Shown here one piece after another: positions 25,267 through 34,363 of a DNA stretch of 64,000 nucleotides. This DNA comes from Peristeroidobacter agariperforans (GTDB lineage Bacteria; Pseudomonadota; Gammaproteobacteria; Steroidobacterales; Steroidobacteraceae). Made by a program: the position numbers and the translations under genes. The notes below the pieces were generated by a model. That model was given only the letters and a program-made list of their open reading frames with translations. It did not search any database and was not told where the DNA came from. Every line of letters starts with the position of its first letter. Within the stretch, counting starts at the first letter, position 1. The stretch lies in NCBI RefSeq assembly GCF_004138335.1, contig NZ_RYFW01000001.1:2232001-2296000 (forward strand), written 5' to 3'.

Positions 25267-26104
25267 CAAGCCACGCGGCAAACGCCGCAGCTGGCGCATA
25301 GCGAAGTTTCTGCCGAGCGCAGCCACCCGCAAGCGGTGGCTGCGCATTTTGCGTTCGGCGCCGTTCACGTTGCAGCTGGTCGTGGTGGCGTTGTTGACCG
25401 TGTCCACCTGGTTCGCGATCAACTTCATCTATCAGGTGGTGCGCAAGCCCACCGAGTTGTTCTTTCCGGTCAGCGGCACGCTCTACAAATCGCCCAGCGA
25501 GACCTGGACGTCGTACGAGCCCATCTTCCGCAAACATTCCACCGCCACCATCAGTCCAGAATTACTGGCCGCGCTCGCACAGGTCGAGGGCTCGGGCAAT
25601 CCCATCGTGCGCACCTACTGGCGCTGGACGTTCACGCACAAGCCGTTCGACATCTATCGGCCGGCCTCGAGCGCGGTCGGGATGTATCAGATCACCGATG
25701 GCACGTTCGAGGAGACCAGCCGGCTGTGCATTCACGACCACAAGGTCGTGGAGGAGGGGCCGTGGAACGACTTCAAGTCGTGCTGGTTCAACAGTCTGTA
25801 CCTGCGCGTCATTCCGTCGCATGCGGTCGAGATGACATCGGCGTATCTCGATCGCCGCATCGCTGTCATTCTCGCCAAGCACGGCATCCGTTCCGCGACG
25901 CTCAAACAAAAGCAGGATCTGGCCGCGGTGATTCACGTTTGCGGCGCTGGCGCGGGCGCCTCCTTCGCGAGGCGCGGCTTCCGGCCGCGCCCCGGTCAGC
26001 ACTGCGGCGATCATTCCGTGCAGGGCTACATCTCGCGCGTGAACCGAATGAAGCAAGTCTTTGCCGGCCTCGCGCAACAGCCTAAAGCGTCACTGTGGCA
26101 GTAG
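25241..26104 (+). CDS. SLT-domain lytic transglycosylase, membrane-anchored
   Basis: The product has an N-terminal transmembrane helix (FTLQLVVVALLTVSTWFAINFIY as a hydrophobic stretch) and a soluble transglycosylase domain. The catalytic Glu is in LAQVEGSGNP and the partner motif is SAVGMYQIT, equivalent to the family GLMQI. Such enzymes cleave the MurNAc-GlcNAc bond of peptidoglycan in the periplasm. The start is uncertain: there is no ATG between the end of the previous gene and the helix. CTG 25241 or ATC 25247 follow AAGGAG (25234-25239), and a GTG at 25079 would overlap the DUF4410 gene by 188 bp. It meets the vWA gene tail to tail with a 23-bp overlap. Confidence 0.8.
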   Translation: MLISSRRSSKPRGKRRSWRIAKFLPSAATRKRWLRILRSAPFTLQLVVVALLTVSTWFAINFIYQVVRKPTELFFPVSGTLYKSPSETWTSYEPIFRKHSTATISPELLAALAQVEGSGNPIVRTYWRWTFTHKPFDIYRPASSAVGMYQITDGTFEETSRLCIHDHKVVEEGPWNDFKSCWFNSLYLRVIPSHAVEMTSAYLDRRIAVILAKHGIRSATLKQKQDLAAVIHVCGAGAGASFARRGFRPRPGQHCGDHSVQGYISRVNRMKQVFAGLAQQPKASLWQ

Positions 26105-27713
26105 CCTTCGACTCGATCGAGACCGACTGTGTACGACTCGTCTGGCCCTTGATGCGCACGGAATAGTTGCCGGGCATCACGGCGATCGGGTCGCCGCCCG
26201 TCACTCCGGTCGCGATCACCTGGCCTTGTGGAGTCACCACTTCGAAGCTCGGACGCAGCGACTGCATCAGTGCCCTGCTCAAGCCGGCGGCGTCTTTGGC
26301 GTCGAAGTAACTGCCGTTGCCGAGCGAAGCCCAGTGGCTGAATGTGACAGCCAGTTTCGGATCTTCGATGGCGAAGCCGACGATGTTGACACGCACTGTG
26401 GTGCCAGCCTTGGTGAGTGCCGCAATGGCCGCGGCGGGATCGCCGCCGCAGGTTTCTTCGCCGTCCGTGAGCAGCACGACCAGGCGCTCGCCTTTGATGG
26501 CAGCCAGGTCGGATGAGACTTTTTCCAACGACGCACCGATCGGCGTGCGCGCGTTGTTCTTCGCCTCCAGCGCTTTGATCTTTGCGTCGACGGCTGCAGC
26601 GCTGAGCGGGCTGACTGGAATATCCAGATCGGTCTGGCACGAGTCCACTTCGCGACCGAAGACTCGCAATGCGAACGGCGTGCCGGCCGGGATGCCGCTC
26701 GAGGTGAGCTTGCTCAATGTTTGTTTCGCGATGTCGATGCGACGCTGGCCGCCGATCTTCTGCAGCATGCTGCCCGACGCATCGAGAATGATTTCGATGC
26801 CACCGCCGCTCGCGACAGCGGCCGGCGCGGTTACCACGAGTTTGCCGGGCTCTTGTTTGGCTGGCGTGATACGGATGTTTGCCTTGGCGAGGGTGGTGTG
26901 CGACTGGCCGGTGGCGTACCACAACTCATATTCACCCGCCTGCAGCGGCGCACGGAGCTCTGCCGGATTGCCGCGCGACGGGTATTGATAGTTGCCGCTG
27001 GCGCCTGCGCCGGCGCCTTTCGGGACGATGGTGATGTAGTCGGACGGATTGTTGGGACCTTTCCAGGTCACAGCGAACGTGCTGCCGGCAACGACTTCCG
27101 TCGGCCCCTGCAGTGAAGCCGTCACGGCGCCAATGGTCAGCTTGCGCGTGGCGATGACTTTGTCGCCATTGCCCAGGAAATAGCGCAGCTCGTAGTCGCC
27201 ACTGGCATCGGGAGCGCGCAGGGTTGTTGGATTGCCGTAGCGCGTGTACTCGTAAACGATATACGGGTGCTCGGCGTTGCCAATGCCGATGTAGTCGCGC
27301 TCGTTGTTCGGCCCCGTCCATTTCACTCTTACCTCGGAGCCGGCAGCGACCTGCGGTGGGGCTTCGAAGGAGGCCGTGACTGCAGTGGCCTGTAGCGGTG
27401 CACGAGCCAGCGTGGGGTAGGGGCTGTCGGCGGACAGCAAACGAATCTCGTAATCGCCAGGCGTTGTCGGCGTGTGCAACTCGACCTTGCCGGACGCATC
27501 GGCGTAGCCATATTCGTCGTAGCGACCTTCGGGGGCGCCTTTGGCGACGATGGTGATGAAGTTTCGCGGGTTCGTGTTGCCCGTGAACGTGATGGTGACG
27601 GGCGCGCCGATGTTCGCCGTCGCCGGCCCTTTGAGGGCGGGTGCCGCCCAAGCCCAGGAAGTGCCGATCAGGAACAACCAAACGATTCTCGACAGCGTCG
27701 ATCGGGCGAGCAT
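26082..27713 (-). CDS. Secreted von Willebrand factor A protein with tandem Ig-like repeats
   Basis: A 543-residue exported protein. After the signal peptide (LFLIGTSWAWAAP) come three related Ig-like modules of about 90 residues (about 25-115, 116-205, 206-290). Each contains an xWTG/xWKGPNNxxDYIxI-type strand and a YELRY/YELWY-type ending. The C-terminal vWA domain has the MIDAS motif DASGS (about 309-313), the Thr in ARTPIG and the Asp in LTDGEETCGGD, so it should bind a divalent metal. A final beta domain follows. Such proteins mediate adhesion or protein-protein contact outside the cytoplasm. It is convergent with the transglycosylase gene. Confidence 0.85.
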   Translation of the reverse strand: MLARSTLSRIVWLFLIGTSWAWAAPALKGPATANIGAPVTITFTGNTNPRNFITIVAKGAPEGRYDEYGYADASGKVELHTPTTPGDYEIRLLSADSPYPTLARAPLQATAVTASFEAPPQVAAGSEVRVKWTGPNNERDYIGIGNAEHPYIVYEYTRYGNPTTLRAPDASGDYELRYFLGNGDKVIATRKLTIGAVTASLQGPTEVVAGSTFAVTWKGPNNPSDYITIVPKGAGAGASGNYQYPSRGNPAELRAPLQAGEYELWYATGQSHTTLAKANIRITPAKQEPGKLVVTAPAAVASGGGIEIILDASGSMLQKIGGQRRIDIAKQTLSKLTSSGIPAGTPFALRVFGREVDSCQTDLDIPVSPLSAAAVDAKIKALEAKNNARTPIGASLEKVSSDLAAIKGERLVVLLTDGEETCGGDPAAAIAALTKAGTTVRVNIVGFAIEDPKLAVTFSHWASLGNGSYFDAKDAAGLSRALMQSLRPSFEVVTPQGQVIATGVTGGDPIAVMPGNYSVRIKGQTSRTQSVSIESKATATVTL

Positions 27714-27962
27714 GGAGGACCTTCGGGTGGGCGCGGGAGTGCGGATCTTAGGGCACGCCCGCGCCGGTTTGCCTCGGCCGATAGGGCTGGCGCTCAGCCC
27801 GCCTTGCGGTGTTCCTGCTTCGCTTCCTGGGCGAAATGCTCACCGTATTTGCGGTCGATGTGCATTATGTGAGACCGCAGCCAGAGCAGTCATTGCTGAT
27901 CCTTTTAGTTGTCTCGCTGACCTATAGCGACCGCCGGGCGTCGGCGCTGAACGCGGGGTTCC

Positions 27963-27987
27963 CCGGGGTTGCACCGGTGAACCCCGG
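27963..27987 (+). promoter_or_regulatory. GC-rich hairpin in the 346-bp gap before the MHS permease
   Basis: CCGGGGTT (27963-27970) pairs with AACCCCGG (27980-27987), and the loop itself contains the palindrome CACCGGTG (27972-27979). It lies 73 bp upstream of the permease ATG and has no T-run. It could be an attenuator-like leader structure or a protein-binding dyad. The rest of the 27714-28059 gap shows no gene or other recognised element. Confidence 0.35.
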
Positions 27988-28059
27988 ATAGCCCATTTCG
28001 GAGCTTTTTCATGCGAGAATCCGCGCCCGAAAAACTCCTTGAATCGTCCCCGAAAGCTA

Positions 28060-29346
28060 ATGACTCAGACGTCGGCGTCGAGCGGCACGGGCAACTCGCC
28101 GCGGCGGGTGCTGTTTGCCAGCCTGATCGGCACCACCATCGAATACTTCGACTTCTACATCTACGCGACGGCGGCCGTGCTGGTGTTCCCGCAGCTGTTC
28201 TTTCCAGCGGGCAATCAGGCCTCGGCGACGCTGCAGTCGCTGGCTACGTTCGCCCTGGCGTTTTTCGCGCGCCCGCTGGGATCGGCGCTGTTCGGCCATT
28301 TCGGCGATCGCGTCGGGCGCAAGGCGACGCTGGTGGCCGCGCTGCTGACGATGGGCCTGTCGACGGTGTTCATCGGCTTGCTGCCGACCTATGACTCGAT
28401 TGGCGTATGGGCGCCCGCGCTGCTGGCTTTATGTCGCCTCGGCCAGGGCCTCGGATTGGGCGGCGAATGGGGCGGTGCGGTGCTGCTCGCGACCGAAAAT
28501 GCGCCGCCGGGCAAACGGGCCTGGTACGGCATGTTCCCGCAGCTCGGTGCGCCGCTGGGGTTCATTTGTTCCACCGGTGTGTTCCTGCTGCTGACCGAAT
28601 TCCTGAGCGATGCGGAGTTCTTCATGTGGGGCTGGCGGGTGCCGTTCGTGGCCAGCGCGCTGCTGGTGTTCGTCGGTTTGTATGTCCGCCTGCGCTTGCA
28701 CGAAACGCCGGCATTTCAGCGGGCCATCGATAATAACGAGCGTGTGCGTCTGCCGATGTGGACCGTGGTGACCCAACACACTGTGACATTGGTGCTCGGC
28801 ACGTTCGCCGCCACCGCCACGTTTGTGATTTTCTATTTGATGACGGTGTTCTCGCTCAGCTGGGGCACCAGCGCGCTCGGCTATTCGCGCCAGGAATTCC
28901 TGATCCTGCAGATGATCGGCGTGTTGTTCTTTGCGCTGACGATCCCGGTTTCCGCGGTGATCGCCGACCGGCGCGGGCGCTTCGCGATGTTGATCGCCGC
29001 GACGCTGGGCATCATGGCGTTCGGCCTGTTCTTCGCGCCGCTGTTCAGCGCCGCCTCGCCGCTGCGTGTGGTCATATTCCTCGCCTTGGGGCTCGGCCTG
29101 ATGGGCCTGACCTACGGTCCGCTCGGTACGGCACTTTCAGAGTTGTTTCCGACCTCGGTCCGGTACACTGGCGCCTCTTTGACCTTCAACCTCGCCGGCA
29201 TCGTCGGCGCCTCGCTCGCGCCGTACGTGGCCACCTGGCTCGCCACGCACTATGGCCTGGCGTATGTCGGCTATTACCTCACGGCCGCGGGCGCGCTGAC
29301 TTTGCTGTCGCTGCTCTTGATCCGGCGGCCGTCGCCACAACTTTGA
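28060..29346 (+). CDS. MFS permease of the MHS (metabolite:H+ symporter) family
   Basis: A 428-residue inner-membrane transporter. The TM1 region [20 protein letters not shown] and the loop [13 protein letters not shown] are signatures of the MHS family, whose members import shikimate, alpha-ketoglutarate, citrate, proline or betaine with protons. The ATG at 28060 is preferred; a TTG seven codons upstream is possible. It precedes ybiT by 37 bp on the same strand. The substrate cannot be decided from sequence. Confidence 0.9.
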   Translation: MTQTSASSGTGNSPRRVLFASLIGTTIEYFDFYIYATAAVLVFPQLFFPAGNQASATLQSLATFALAFFARPLGSALFGHFGDRVGRKATLVAALLTMGLSTVFIGLLPTYDSIGVWAPALLALCRLGQGLGLGGEWGGAVLLATENAPPGKRAWYGMFPQLGAPLGFICSTGVFLLLTEFLSDAEFFMWGWRVPFVASALLVFVGLYVRLRLHETPAFQRAIDNNERVRLPMWTVVTQHTVTLVLGTFAATATFVIFYLMTVFSLSWGTSALGYSRQEFLILQMIGVLFFALTIPVSAVIADRRGRFAMLIAATLGIMAFGLFFAPLFSAASPLRVVIFLALGLGLMGLTYGPLGTALSELFPTSVRYTGASLTFNLAGIVGASLAPYVATWLATHYGLAYVGYYLTAAGALTLLSLLLIRRPSPQL

Positions 29347-29383
29347 ACCCTCTTTTAGCTATCCCCAATTCCAATACGCGCCA

Positions 29384-30988
29384 ATGCTCTCAACCGCCAA
29401 CGTCTCCATCCAATTCGGCGCCAAGCCGCTGTTCGAGCAGGTCTCAGTCAAGTTCACTGACGGCAACCGCTATGGCTTGATCGGCGCGAACGGCAGCGGC
29501 AAGTCCACGTTCATGAAAATCCTCGGCCGCGAGCTGGAGCCGAGCTCCGGCGAAGTGATGCTGGTGAACGGACTGCGCCTGGGTAAGCTGCGTCAGGATC
29601 AATTCGCCTACGAAGACGAGCGCGTGCTCGACGTGGTCATGCAGGGCCACCAGGAAATGTGGCAAGCGATGGTCGAGCGCGATCGCATCTATGCGAATGC
29701 CGATGCGACGGACGCGGATTACATGCGCGCCGCGGAGCTCGAAGCGAAATATGCGGAATACGGCGGCTATGACGCCGAGGCGCGCGCCGCCAGCATTTTG
29801 AAAGACGCCGGCATCGATCCCTCGTATCACAACGGTCCGATGCGCGAAGTCGCGCCGGGCTGGAAGCTGCGTGTGCTGCTTGCACAGGCGCTGTTCTCAC
29901 GGCCCGACGTGTTGTTGCTCGACGAGCCGACCAACAACCTGGACATCCATTCCATCGGCTGGCTGGAAAGCGTGCTCAATCAGTACGACGCCACCATGAT
30001 CATCATCAGCCACGATCGTCACTTCCTGAATCAGGTGTGCACGCACATGGCCGACCTCGACTACGGCCAGCTGAAAATCTGGCCTGGCAACTACGACGAC
30101 TTCATGCTCGCCTCCGTGCAGGCGCGCGAGCGGGTGGAGGCAGCGAATGCCAAGGCGAAGGAGCGCATCTCCGATCTGCAGGAATTCGTGCGTCGCTTCT
30201 CGGCGAACGCCTCCAAGGCGCGCCAGGCGACGTCCCGTCAGCGTCAGATCGAAAAGATCAAGATCGAAGAGGTGAGGCCGTCCTCGCGCCAGAATCCCTA
30301 CATTCGTTTCGAGCAGGAGAAGAAGCTGTATCGAAACGCGGTCACGGTGGAGGAGTTGAGCTTCACCTATCCCGGCGCGCAGACGCCGGTGCTCGACAAC
30401 GTGAATTTCAACGTCGAGGCGGGTGAGCGCATCGCAATCATCGGCCAGAACGGCGTCGGCAAGACCACGTTGATGCGCCTGCTGGCCGGCGAGTTGCAGC
30501 CGAACAAAGGCTCGATCACCTGGGTCGAGAGCGCCAAGGTCGGTTACATGCCGCAGGATCCGCAGGCGGAGTTTGCCCACAAAGTGGATCTGTTCACGTG
30601 GATGTCGGAGTGGCGCGGCAAGAGCGACGACGATCAGATCGTGCGCGCCACGCTGGGTCGTTTGCTGTTCTCCGGCGAGGAGACGCGCAAGTCGGTGAAG
30701 GTGCTGTCCGGCGGTGAGAAGGGTCGCATGATTTACGGCAAGCTGATGCTGCAGCGGCCGAACGTTCTGCTGCTCGACGAGCCCACCAACCACATGGACA
30801 TGGAAACCATCGAGTCGCTGCAGATCGGCGTGGAGAAATATCCCGGCACGGTGATCTTCGTCTCGCACGACCGCGAGTTCGTCGGCGGCGTCGCCAACCG
30901 CATCATCGAGGTGCGGCCGGGCGGTCAGCTGGCCGATTTCAAGGGCACCTACGACGAGTATCTGCGCTCGCAGGGTCTCGCCGCCTGA
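29384..30988 (+). CDS. ybiT: ABC-F ATPase YbiT
   Basis: A 534-residue soluble protein with two ABC ATPase domains joined by the ABC-F linker. Walker A motifs are GANGSGKST and GQNGVGKTT, Walker B motifs are LLLDEPTNN and LLLDEPTNH, and the second signature is [10 protein letters not shown]. The first signature is the YbiT-type VAPGWKLR instead of LSGG. The linker [20 protein letters not shown] and the block [20 protein letters not shown] match E. coli YbiT closely. ABC-F proteins of this clade bind ribosomes and affect translation. YbiT's precise role is still modestly defined. Confidence 0.95.
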   Translation: MLSTANVSIQFGAKPLFEQVSVKFTDGNRYGLIGANGSGKSTFMKILGRELEPSSGEVMLVNGLRLGKLRQDQFAYEDERVLDVVMQGHQEMWQAMVERDRIYANADATDADYMRAAELEAKYAEYGGYDAEARAASILKDAGIDPSYHNGPMREVAPGWKLRVLLAQALFSRPDVLLLDEPTNNLDIHSIGWLESVLNQYDATMIIISHDRHFLNQVCTHMADLDYGQLKIWPGNYDDFMLASVQARERVEAANAKAKERISDLQEFVRRFSANASKARQATSRQRQIEKIKIEEVRPSSRQNPYIRFEQEKKLYRNAVTVEELSFTYPGAQTPVLDNVNFNVEAGERIAIIGQNGVGKTTLMRLLAGELQPNKGSITWVESAKVGYMPQDPQAEFAHKVDLFTWMSEWRGKSDDDQIVRATLGRLLFSGEETRKSVKVLSGGEKGRMIYGKLMLQRPNVLLLDEPTNHMDMETIESLQIGVEKYPGTVIFVSHDREFVGGVANRIIEVRPGGQLADFKGTYDEYLRSQGLAA

Positions 30989-30999
30989 TCCTGACCCGT

Positions 31000-31031
31000 G
31001 GCGGCGCCAGGCCCGTGGGTCGGGCGCCGCC
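31000..31031 (+). terminator. GC-rich hairpin after ybiT
   Basis: GGCGGCGCC (31000-31008) pairs with GGCGCCGCC (31023-31031), and the loop can pair further (GCCC with GGGT). No T-run follows. The position 12 bp after the ybiT stop suggests a Rho-assisted terminator or 3'-end stabiliser. Confidence 0.5.
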
Positions 31032-31032
31032 T

Positions 31033-31331
31033 ACCGTAGATTCATCTAAAATATTCGTCATGCGGGCCTGCGGACGTGTATAGTGCCTACGGCTCGTAAC
31101 CTTTCTCTTTATCTTTTTTGGTCCGCGGCGATTTCCTCATCCATGCCTTCGCCGGCGCCATTCTGGCGCGACCAACTCAACCTAAACCGAATCGTTGCCG
31201 AGAACCATGGTGGGTCGTGCGTTGTGCACAGCCCGTATTGCGGCCTGTTTAGGCGTTCCTGCTTTGGATGGGTGGGAGCGCGTTGAGTGTCGGCTCGATG
31301 CCGGCGGGTTCGCGTCTTGTTGGAGTATTGA
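31033..31331 (+). other. Long non-coding leader upstream of the RRM gene
   Basis: About 300 bp between the ybiT hairpin and the RRM gene have no credible coding frame. It is less GC-rich at its 5' part (ATTCATCTAAAATATTCG near 31041), with a TATAGT-like -10 element near 31079-31084. If that promoter is real, the mRNA has a 5' untranslated region of roughly 240 nt. Long leaders are common for cold-inducible RNA-binding protein genes. No known riboswitch was recognised. Confidence 0.4.
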
Positions 31332-31619
31332 ATGAGTAAGATCTACGTGGGCAATCTGCCCTTTTCCGCCGATGAAAACGCCGTGCGCGACCTGTTCGCG
31401 CAGCATGGCACCGTTGAATCCGTTGCCCTGATCATGGACCGCGAAACCGGCCGTCCTCGCGGCTTCGGCTTCGTCGAAATGCCCCGGGCCGATGCGGCTC
31501 GCGCCATTCAGAACCTGAACGGCCATGACATGGGCGGCCGTCCGCTCAAGGTCAACGAGGCGCAGGACAAGCCCCGCGGCGGTGGCGGCGGTGGCGGCGG
31601 CGGTCCGCGTCGCTGGTGA
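31332..31619 (+). CDS. Single-RRM RNA-binding protein with glycine-rich tail
   Basis: A 95-residue protein made of one RNA-recognition motif. RNP2 is KIYVGNLPF at residues 3-11 and RNP1 is RGFGFVEM near residues 45-52. The tail is Gly-rich and ends in GGGGGGGGPRRW-like repeats (a run of Gly after RG). Bacterial proteins of this form bind single-stranded RNA and are often cold- or stress-induced. A strong hairpin follows at 31626. Its long leader may be a site of post-transcriptional control. Confidence 0.93.
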   Translation: MSKIYVGNLPFSADENAVRDLFAQHGTVESVALIMDRETGRPRGFGFVEMPRADAARAIQNLNGHDMGGRPLKVNEAQDKPRGGGGGGGGGPRRW

Positions 31620-31625
31620 TCTAAT

Positions 31626-31655
31626 GGCCCCGCGACGCGTTAGCGTCGCGGGGCC
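31626..31655 (+). terminator. Strong 13-bp hairpin terminator of the RRM gene
   Basis: GGCCCCGCGACGC (31626-31638) pairs perfectly with GCGTCGCGGGGCC (31643-31655) around a GTTA loop, seven bases after the stop codon. The T-tract is poor (GTTCCCTGCTT), but the stem is very stable. Confidence 0.75.
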
Positions 31656-31679
31656 GTTCCCTGCTTATGAGGAGCTACG

Positions 31680-31916
31680 ATGAAACTGACCGGCGCCACT
31701 GAAACGTGGCTCGAGGTGCCCTTCGTACGTCGCTCCGTGACACCCACCGCTGCGCCTGAAGGCGGCGAGGGTCTCTGGCACCAGTATGTGATCACCCAGG
31801 GTGACAACGAAATTACCGGCTTGCGCGCCGGCACGCTGACCGAAGTCACTCGGCACGTGGATGAGTTGACCGAACGGCTCAATGAGCGCCGGGTCGGCAA
31901 GCAAAAGCACAAATAA
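31680..31916 (+). CDS. Small conserved-looking hypothetical protein
   Basis: A 78-residue cytoplasmic protein with a good ribosome-binding site (GAGGAG, about 31669-31674). It starts with a short acidic/hydrophobic region and ends with an amphipathic helix (LTEVTRHVDELTERLNERR) and a basic KQKHK tail. No family was recognised. The helix suggests oligomerisation or nucleic-acid contact, which is only a guess. It lies between the RRM gene and a membrane protein. Confidence 0.6.
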   Translation: MKLTGATETWLEVPFVRRSVTPTAAPEGGEGLWHQYVITQGDNEITGLRAGTLTEVTRHVDELTERLNERRVGKQKHK

Positions 31917-31960
31917 CCCGTACCTTGCCGCCATCGCAGGCGCGCGACTACAGTCGCGGC

Positions 31961-33106
31961 ATGCATGCGATGGAAACGCTCAAATACCTGCTGATTCCGC
32001 TGCGCGGCGCGTCGCTCATCCTGATCGTGCTGTTCAGCTTCCTGTTGCTGCTGTCCGCCCGGGGCGGGCTGATGGGGCTGCCGCTCGCCCTGATCGTGGT
32101 CTCGTGGTTCTTCAAATACGGCTTCGCTCTGTTGGATAAGGTCGCCGACGGCCTGAACGAGCCGCCCGTGCTGTCTTATGAGATGGTGAATCCAGCGAAC
32201 GAATCCCGACCGCTGGGATTGCTGGCCATCGTCGGCCTGTTCTATTTGCTCACTGGCATGTTGCAGCCGGCGCTCGGGGCCGACGCGGTCGGCGTGCTAC
32301 GTGCGATCGGGCTGTTGCTGGTGCCGGCGATCGTCATGACCCAGGTCCTGGACGGCTTCTTCGAGTCGCTCAATCCGCTCAAGCTGCTGCAAATCATCGT
32401 TCGCGTCCCCGGCAGCTATCTGTTGATTCTCGCGTTGCTCGCCGGTGCGTGGTGGCTCGCGACGGCGCTGGTTACCTGGCTGCCAATGGCGGAGCTCCCG
32501 TTCGCTGTTTCCATTCCGATGCCCGACATGGTGCGGGTCATGATCCTGATGTTCGCGTGGCTGGCGTCGTTTGCGATGATCGGCGGTGTTCTATATGTGC
32601 GCCGCGCCGAGCTGGGGTTCGAGCCGTCGCACTCACCCGAGCGAGCAGCGGCGAAAGAAGATCGCGAGCGTCAACGTGAGATCGATCGCCTCATCGATCA
32701 CATCTTCGCCGAGTGGCGGGGCGGTGCGTACGGCAATGCGTGGCGTACCATTGAAAGACACTTGAGCAGCAGCCCGCGGCCTGGCGAGCTACTGCAGGCT
32801 TTGTTTCAAAGCGCATCGCAGTGGCCCGACCAGCGCTTGGCTCATCGGCTGGCGCAGGAGCTGATCCCGCATTTGTTGGCCGCCCGCCGGACCGGCGATG
32901 CTTTGAATATCGCAAGAACGCAATTGAAGGCGGATGTGAAGTTCAAGCCGCTGAAAGGCGAGGACACGATCAAGCTGATCGAGCTCGCCCGGGACGCCGG
33001 CGATCGTCGCATCGCTCGTCTGTTGCTGGCTGGCTTCGATGAGCGATACGAAGACGACGTTACGCGTCGCATCGCCGGCCAGTTGGCCCAGCAGCTGAAA
33101 CGTTGA
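31961..33106 (+). CDS. Multi-pass membrane protein with C-terminal helical domain (unknown family)
   Basis: About 381 residues from the ATG at 31961 (alternative ATG at 31970). Residues 1-215 hold about six transmembrane helices, for example LLIPLRGASLILIVLFSFLL and LLILALLAGAWWLATALV. Residues about 225-381 form a soluble, charged, helical region (DRERQREIDRLIDHIFAEW, later LAHRLAQELIPHLL) that looks like TPR-type helical pairs. No named family was recognised. The yggU gene follows 7 bp after the stop, so the two are probably co-transcribed. Confidence 0.75.
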   Translation: MHAMETLKYLLIPLRGASLILIVLFSFLLLLSARGGLMGLPLALIVVSWFFKYGFALLDKVADGLNEPPVLSYEMVNPANESRPLGLLAIVGLFYLLTGMLQPALGADAVGVLRAIGLLLVPAIVMTQVLDGFFESLNPLKLLQIIVRVPGSYLLILALLAGAWWLATALVTWLPMAELPFAVSIPMPDMVRVMILMFAWLASFAMIGGVLYVRRAELGFEPSHSPERAAAKEDRERQREIDRLIDHIFAEWRGGAYGNAWRTIERHLSSSPRPGELLQALFQSASQWPDQRLAHRLAQELIPHLLAARRTGDALNIARTQLKADVKFKPLKGEDTIKLIELARDAGDRRIARLLLAGFDERYEDDVTRRIAGQLAQQLKR

Positions 33107-33112
33107 GTGTCG

Positions 33113-33385
33113 ATGGCCGATTCAGCTCGCATCAACGTATATGTGCAGCCTCGGGCGAGTAAGACCGTCGTCGCGGGGATGCACGATGGTTGCGTGAAAA
33201 TCAGATTGGCGGCGCCACCGGTGGATGGCGCCGCCAACGCGGCGTTGGTCGAGTTCGTCGCGGAGCAGGTCAGCGTTGCTAAATCTCGCGTCCGCATTAC
33301 TGCTGGGCTCACCAGTCGGCGTAAGACCGTCGAGGTGGATGGGGTCACCTCCGAGGAACTTGCTGGCGCCTTATCACTTTCTTGA
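33113..33385 (+). CDS. yggU: DUF167/YggU-family protein
   Basis: A 90-residue protein of the YggU family, with the diagnostic block RLAAPPVDGAANAALVEFVA and the preceding VQPRASKTVVAG. The start at ATG 33113 is preferred; GTG 33107 directly after the upstream stop would add two residues. The structure of family members is a small alpha/beta fold and the function is not established. It sits in a short run of same-strand genes. Confidence 0.9.
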   Translation: MADSARINVYVQPRASKTVVAGMHDGCVKIRLAAPPVDGAANAALVEFVAEQVSVAKSRVRITAGLTSRRKTVEVDGVTSEELAGALSLS

Positions 33386-33397
33386 TTGGGGAGCGAT

Positions 33398-33790
33398 TTG
33401 AGCTACCGGAACATCGTTGCCGTTCTCGCGACACTCATCGTCGGCGCCTGCGCCGACATCCCGAAGCGAACCAGCGACCAGGAAGATCTCGCTCGTTATT
33501 TGCAATACGCGGGTGAACCGGTCACCTCGATCAGCTATCTCGGTCGATACGACGGCTGGCGTGCGCTGGGACGCGACAACCTGGTTATCTTCACGGGGCC
33601 GACCGAGGCGTATCTCCTCACCGTCGCGGGGCCGTGCAACGACCTGCCTTTTGCAAATCGCGTCGCTATCAAATCCCGAGGCTCGACGCTGAGTCGAGGC
33701 GATTCGGTGATCGTCGGCCGCGGACAACGCTGCTTGATCTCGGAGATTCGACCGATCGACTATCGCAAGATGAAGCAAGATACTCGCTAG
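33398..33790 (+). CDS. DUF6491-type small lipoprotein
   Basis: About 130 residues from the TTG at 33398, which follows GGGGAG (33388-33393); TTG 33386 is the alternative. A lipobox LIVGAC near residue 18 marks a lipoprotein. The mature part contains YDGWRALG, GPTEAYLLTVAGPC and RCLISEIRPIDY, the conserved pattern of DUF6491 proteins, with two cysteines that could pair. The function is unknown. The gene starts 12 bp after yggU. Confidence 0.75.
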   Translation: MSYRNIVAVLATLIVGACADIPKRTSDQEDLARYLQYAGEPVTSISYLGRYDGWRALGRDNLVIFTGPTEAYLLTVAGPCNDLPFANRVAIKSRGSTLSRGDSVIVGRGQRCLISEIRPIDYRKMKQDTR

Positions 33791-33814
33791 GCGAGCGAGT
33801 GAAGAGGGGCAGCT

Positions 33815-34363
33815 ATGTCGCTTGATTTCGAGGGAAGCTACATCGATCAATCGGCGCTTGTCGTCATGCACTACCAGGCCGATGTTTTTAACATCCTGTT
33901 CGGCGAGCAACCGTCGCCCCTGCTGGACGAGTGCAATGACTTGATCCGGCGCTGGCGTGTCACTGGCCGGCCGGTGTTGTTTCCTAATTTCTTCCTGGGC
34001 GAAAATTACGAGCACGCCTCGCAGCACAATCGCCTGATCTCATCGATCGTGCCAAGCGGCTACTTCCGTAACTCGCAGCCGATGACAGGGCTCGCGATCG
34101 AGCCGCACGATGTCTTCTATAAATGTCCGCGCGCCAGCGTGTTCTATGGGAACTCGTTGGATGCCGACCTTCGCGCCCGCGGCATCCGCACCCTCGTCAT
34201 GGCCGGAATCAGCACCACTGGCGTCGTTCTTTCGAGCATCACGTGGGCGAGCGATGCTGACTATGACGTACGTTTGGTTCGCGACTGCTGCTACGACCCG
34301 GATCACGCTGCGCACGAAGCGCTGTTTCGTACTGGATTCGGTGGGCGCGTGCAGGTGGTGTGA
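33815..34363 (+). CDS. Isochorismatase-fold hydrolase relative lacking the catalytic Asp and Cys
   Basis: A 182-residue cysteine-hydrolase-fold protein. The fold markers are clear (LVVMHYQADV at the N-terminus, YKCPRASVFYG, AGISTTGVVLSS). Compared with active members, the nucleophilic Cys position is Gly136 (STTGVV instead of the usual T-x-x-CV) and the N-terminal catalytic Asp position reads His19, while Lys103 remains. Similar TSGVVLS variants form a subgroup of this superfamily, so it may bind or transform its ligand differently. It lies on the same strand as the lipoprotein gene, 24 bp downstream. Confidence 0.8.
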   Translation: MSLDFEGSYIDQSALVVMHYQADVFNILFGEQPSPLLDECNDLIRRWRVTGRPVLFPNFFLGENYEHASQHNRLISSIVPSGYFRNSQPMTGLAIEPHDVFYKCPRASVFYGNSLDADLRARGIRTLVMAGISTTGVVLSSITWASDADYDVRLVRDCCYDPDHAAHEALFRTGFGGRVQVV

